From NCBI RefSeq assembly GCF_900198655.1, contig NZ_FZPO01000025.1, forward strand, positions 1-34,066: a stretch of 34,066 bases of DNA. The letters run 5' to 3'. Positions 33,307 to 34,066 of the stretch are shown piece after piece. This DNA is from Helicobacter equorum (GTDB lineage Bacteria; Campylobacterota; Campylobacteria; Campylobacterales; Helicobacteraceae). Position numbers and translations under genes: made by a program. Each line of letters begins with the position of its first letter. Position 1 is the stretch's first letter. The notes under the pieces are model-generated. The model made no database searches and was not told where the DNA came from. It saw nothing but the letters and a program-made list of their open reading frames with translations.

Positions 33307-34066
33307 ATGAATACAACCACGCAAACCCAAAACAACACCCATCACAACAGACGCAGCGTGGCATATTTGTATTATGTGTGCGATTTTAATTCACCATTTA
33401 ACACACAAGAATCTTGGGATAATTCTGGGCTAAATCTAGGCTCATTTTCACAAGAATTTAGCGATATTTACATCGCCCTTGAAGCAACACTTGAACTTGC
33501 ACAATCTGTGGAAAACAATAGCCTTATCATCACGCACCACCCACTTTTTTTTAAGTCTATCAAAAATTTCAATATCGCCACATATCCTTGTAATATTGCA
33601 CAAAAACTTATTGCCAAAAATTGTGCGTTAATCGCTATGCACACAAACTTTGATAAAAGCCACCTTAATGAATACTTTACACAAAAGATTCTAGGATTTT
33701 CAGATTTCAACCAACACGACTTGTATTGTTCTGGTAGCATACAAAAAACACGCTTTAGCGACCTTGCTCAATCTATCAAAGCTAAACTTAATTTAGAAAC
33801 CCTCCGCATAACTCAAGCGAGTGAATTTATCGAACATATTTTTGTTATTTGTGGCAGTGGGTTTAGCGAAATTTCCAACATTGCAAGTCTAAATCTCCCA
33901 AATAGCCTCCTTATTAGTGGCGATCTCAAATACCATGATGCGATGATTGCCAAATCACTTGGGCTTAGCCTCATAGACATTCCGCATTACGAGAGCGAAA
34001 AATACTTCACCAAAATCCTTGATTCGCTCTTAAAATCCTCTCAATATCAAGCTATAATTACAGACT
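33307..34066 (+). CDS. NIF3-family (DUF34) metal-binding protein, cut by the window end
   Basis: The frame from ATG 33307 is open to the last base, giving 253 residues; no stop is reached. Features of the Nif3/YbgI fold are SPFNTQESWDNSGLNLG (29-45), THHPLFF with H77 and H78, AMHTNFD with H112 and D116, SGDLKYHDA and a late HYESE motif, which together bind two metal ions. The family has been linked to GTP cyclohydrolase I-like activity, but its role is unsettled. AAGGA lies within the 17-bp repeat before the start. A His/Asn/Thr-rich stretch of 15 residues precedes the domain. It is co-directional with the symporter gene. Confidence 0.9.
   Translation, partial: MNTTTQTQNNTHHNRRSVAYLYYVCDFNSPFNTQESWDNSGLNLGSFSQEFSDIYIALEATLELAQSVENNSLIITHHPLFFKSIKNFNIATYPCNIAQKLIAKNCALIAMHTNFDKSHLNEYFTQKILGFSDFNQHDLYCSGSIQKTRFSDLAQSIKAKLNLETLRITQASEFIEHIFVICGSGFSEISNIASLNLPNSLLISGDLKYHDAMIAKSLGLSLIDIPHYESEKYFTKILDSLLKSSQYQAIITD

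Noticed and set aside
1-34066. tRNA or rRNA genes, CRISPR array, insertion sequences, integrase or attachment sites
   Set aside because: None were recognised in the non-coding gaps, which are all short, and no transposase, integrase or cas-like protein is encoded.

Overview
This is a 34 kb chromosomal segment that reads as a member of the Campylobacterota, most likely a Helicobacter of the enterohepatic type. The DNA is AT-rich. Genes are tightly packed on both strands, and promoters show a TATAAT-like -10 box without a clear -35 box. The gene set is typical of Helicobacter/Campylobacter: TypA, an NrdA of the Helicobacter type, a RdxA/FrxA-like nitroreductase, HypD/HypE, a TIGR02811-like Tat protein next to formate dehydrogenase, and a TruD. 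The genus is an inference. The presence of a selenocysteine formate dehydrogenase argues against H. pylori itself. I see no rRNA, tRNA, insertion sequence, phage gene or CRISPR array. No gene-free stretch exceeds 300 bases; the largest gaps are 165-191 bases and are annotated as regulatory regions.

Layout. (1) 1-5881: the end of tsaD on the plus strand meets a minus-strand run read typA, nitroreductase, nrdA, a compact Sua5/YrdC-like protein and an S4 RNA-binding protein. (2) 5882-10730: a divergent promoter region with a perfect 12-bp inverted repeat, then a plus-strand efflux operon of a TolC/OprM-type lipoprotein, MacA, and MacB split into separate ATPase and permease genes. (3) 10716-15831: a minus-strand operon hypD, SF1 helicase, hypE, arsB-like permease, so hydrogenase maturation genes enclose a helicase. 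(4) 16013-19069: an uncharacterised glutathione-synthetase-like ATP-grasp protein convergent with cysK, then a DUF815-type AAA+ ATPase whose promoter is preceded by an imperfect tandem repeat. (5) 19261-27302: a respiratory formate dehydrogenase locus. It holds a large protein with four Fe-S motifs, a TorD-like chaperone, a small Tat protein, fdhA with an in-frame UGA (selenocysteine) and a candidate SECIS hairpin, fdhB, fdhC, a hairpin terminator, and fdhD. (6) 27413-34066: uvrA convergent with truD, then a Na/phosphate symporter-like gene and a NIF3-family gene cut by the window end. The last two share an identical 17-bp sequence around their ribosome binding sites.

How the parts work together. 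FdhABC should oxidise formate at the outer face of the inner membrane and pass electrons to the quinone pool; the TorD-like protein and FdhD would serve FdhA folding and molybdenum cofactor activation. HypD and HypE build the Fe(CN)2CO ligands of NiFe hydrogenase, the other main periplasmic electron donor of these bacteria. TsaD and the Sua5-like protein belong to the same t6A tRNA modification pathway. The TolC-MacA-MacB set forms a complete tripartite exporter.

The most interesting leads are the recoded fdhA, the multi-cluster Fe-S protein heading its operon, the helicase inside the hyp operon, the ATP-grasp protein beside cysK, and several unexplained non-coding repeats at 5896-5991, 18206-18254, 21549-21593 and 31453-31469/33287-33303.
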